A stretch of DNA of 33,360 bases, taken from contig NZ_JAPYPC010000036.1 of assembly GCF_029937855.1 (NCBI RefSeq), positions 1-33,360 of the forward strand. The letters run 5' to 3'. Within the stretch, counting starts at the first letter, position 1, and every line of letters starts with the position of its first letter. The stretch is from Christiangramia sp. GTDB lineage: Bacteria > Bacteroidota > Bacteroidia > Flavobacteriales > Flavobacteriaceae. A model generated the notes under the pieces. The model saw nothing but the letters and a program-made list of their open reading frames with translations, ran no database searches and was not told where the DNA came from. Shown here one piece after another: positions 33,357 through 33,360 of the stretch. A program made the position numbers and the translations under genes.

Positions 33357-33360
33357 CAGC

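Overview
The window looks like a chromosome segment of a low-GC marine Flavobacteriaceae (Bacteroidota), plausibly of the Gramella/Christiangramia kind. The evidence is gldG/gldF gliding genes, DUF4294 and DUF4870 proteins, a Bacteroidota-style PhoH and SAICAR synthase, and several promoters of the TTTG-(19 to 21)-TAnnTTTG type. The genus is inferred from general resemblance; no rRNA or tRNA gene was seen.

Layout. (1) 60-6340, minus strand: a tripartite RND efflux operon, tolC-like > membrane fusion protein > HAE1-type pump, closed by a terminator and followed by a TetR regulator. A Bacteroidota promoter with an overlapping palindrome, a candidate TetR operator, lies in front of the operon. 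(2) 6421-7757: a relic region. It holds a truncated, frameshifted Cas12f/TnpB-like gene that has lost its RuvC acidic residues. Directly downstream is a structured stretch that resembles a fused Cas12f tracrRNA/repeat with one guide-like segment. This is the most unusual part of the window. (3) About 7.7-15.96 kb: an integrative mobilizable element. It carries a small membrane protein, MOBP-type relaxase and MobC with an oriT-like inverted repeat, a Toprim primase and a VapE-like helicase flanking a cluster of TTACCT iterons, an excisionase-like HTH protein, a HipB/HipA toxin-antitoxin pair, an unknown membrane protein and a tyrosine integrase. The integrase lies beside the 3' end of mnmE. Repeats between integrase and mnmE look like integrase binding sites. 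The exact att direct repeats could not be found by eye.

(4) 15963-33052: housekeeping chromosome. It holds mnmE (with a 7-bp tandem repeat inside the G domain), a DUF4870 protein, dnaN, gldG-gldF, an ABM-domain monooxygenase and a SAM hydroxide adenosyltransferase (DUF62), phoH-purC, and acs. Convergent to acs is a DnaQ-type exonuclease plus a cNMP/CBS/DUF294 signalling protein. A type IB topoisomerase, an M42 peptidase and a DUF4294 lipid- or surface-associated protein follow. The window ends in a promoter reading out to the right.

How the genes work together. The efflux genes form one secretion unit under probable TetR control. The island is a self-contained excision, replication and mobilization module that would need a helper conjugation system, because no type IV secretion genes are present; HipBA probably stabilises it. 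The dead Cas12f-like relic and its RNA may be an RNA-guided regulator, or the decayed remains of one.
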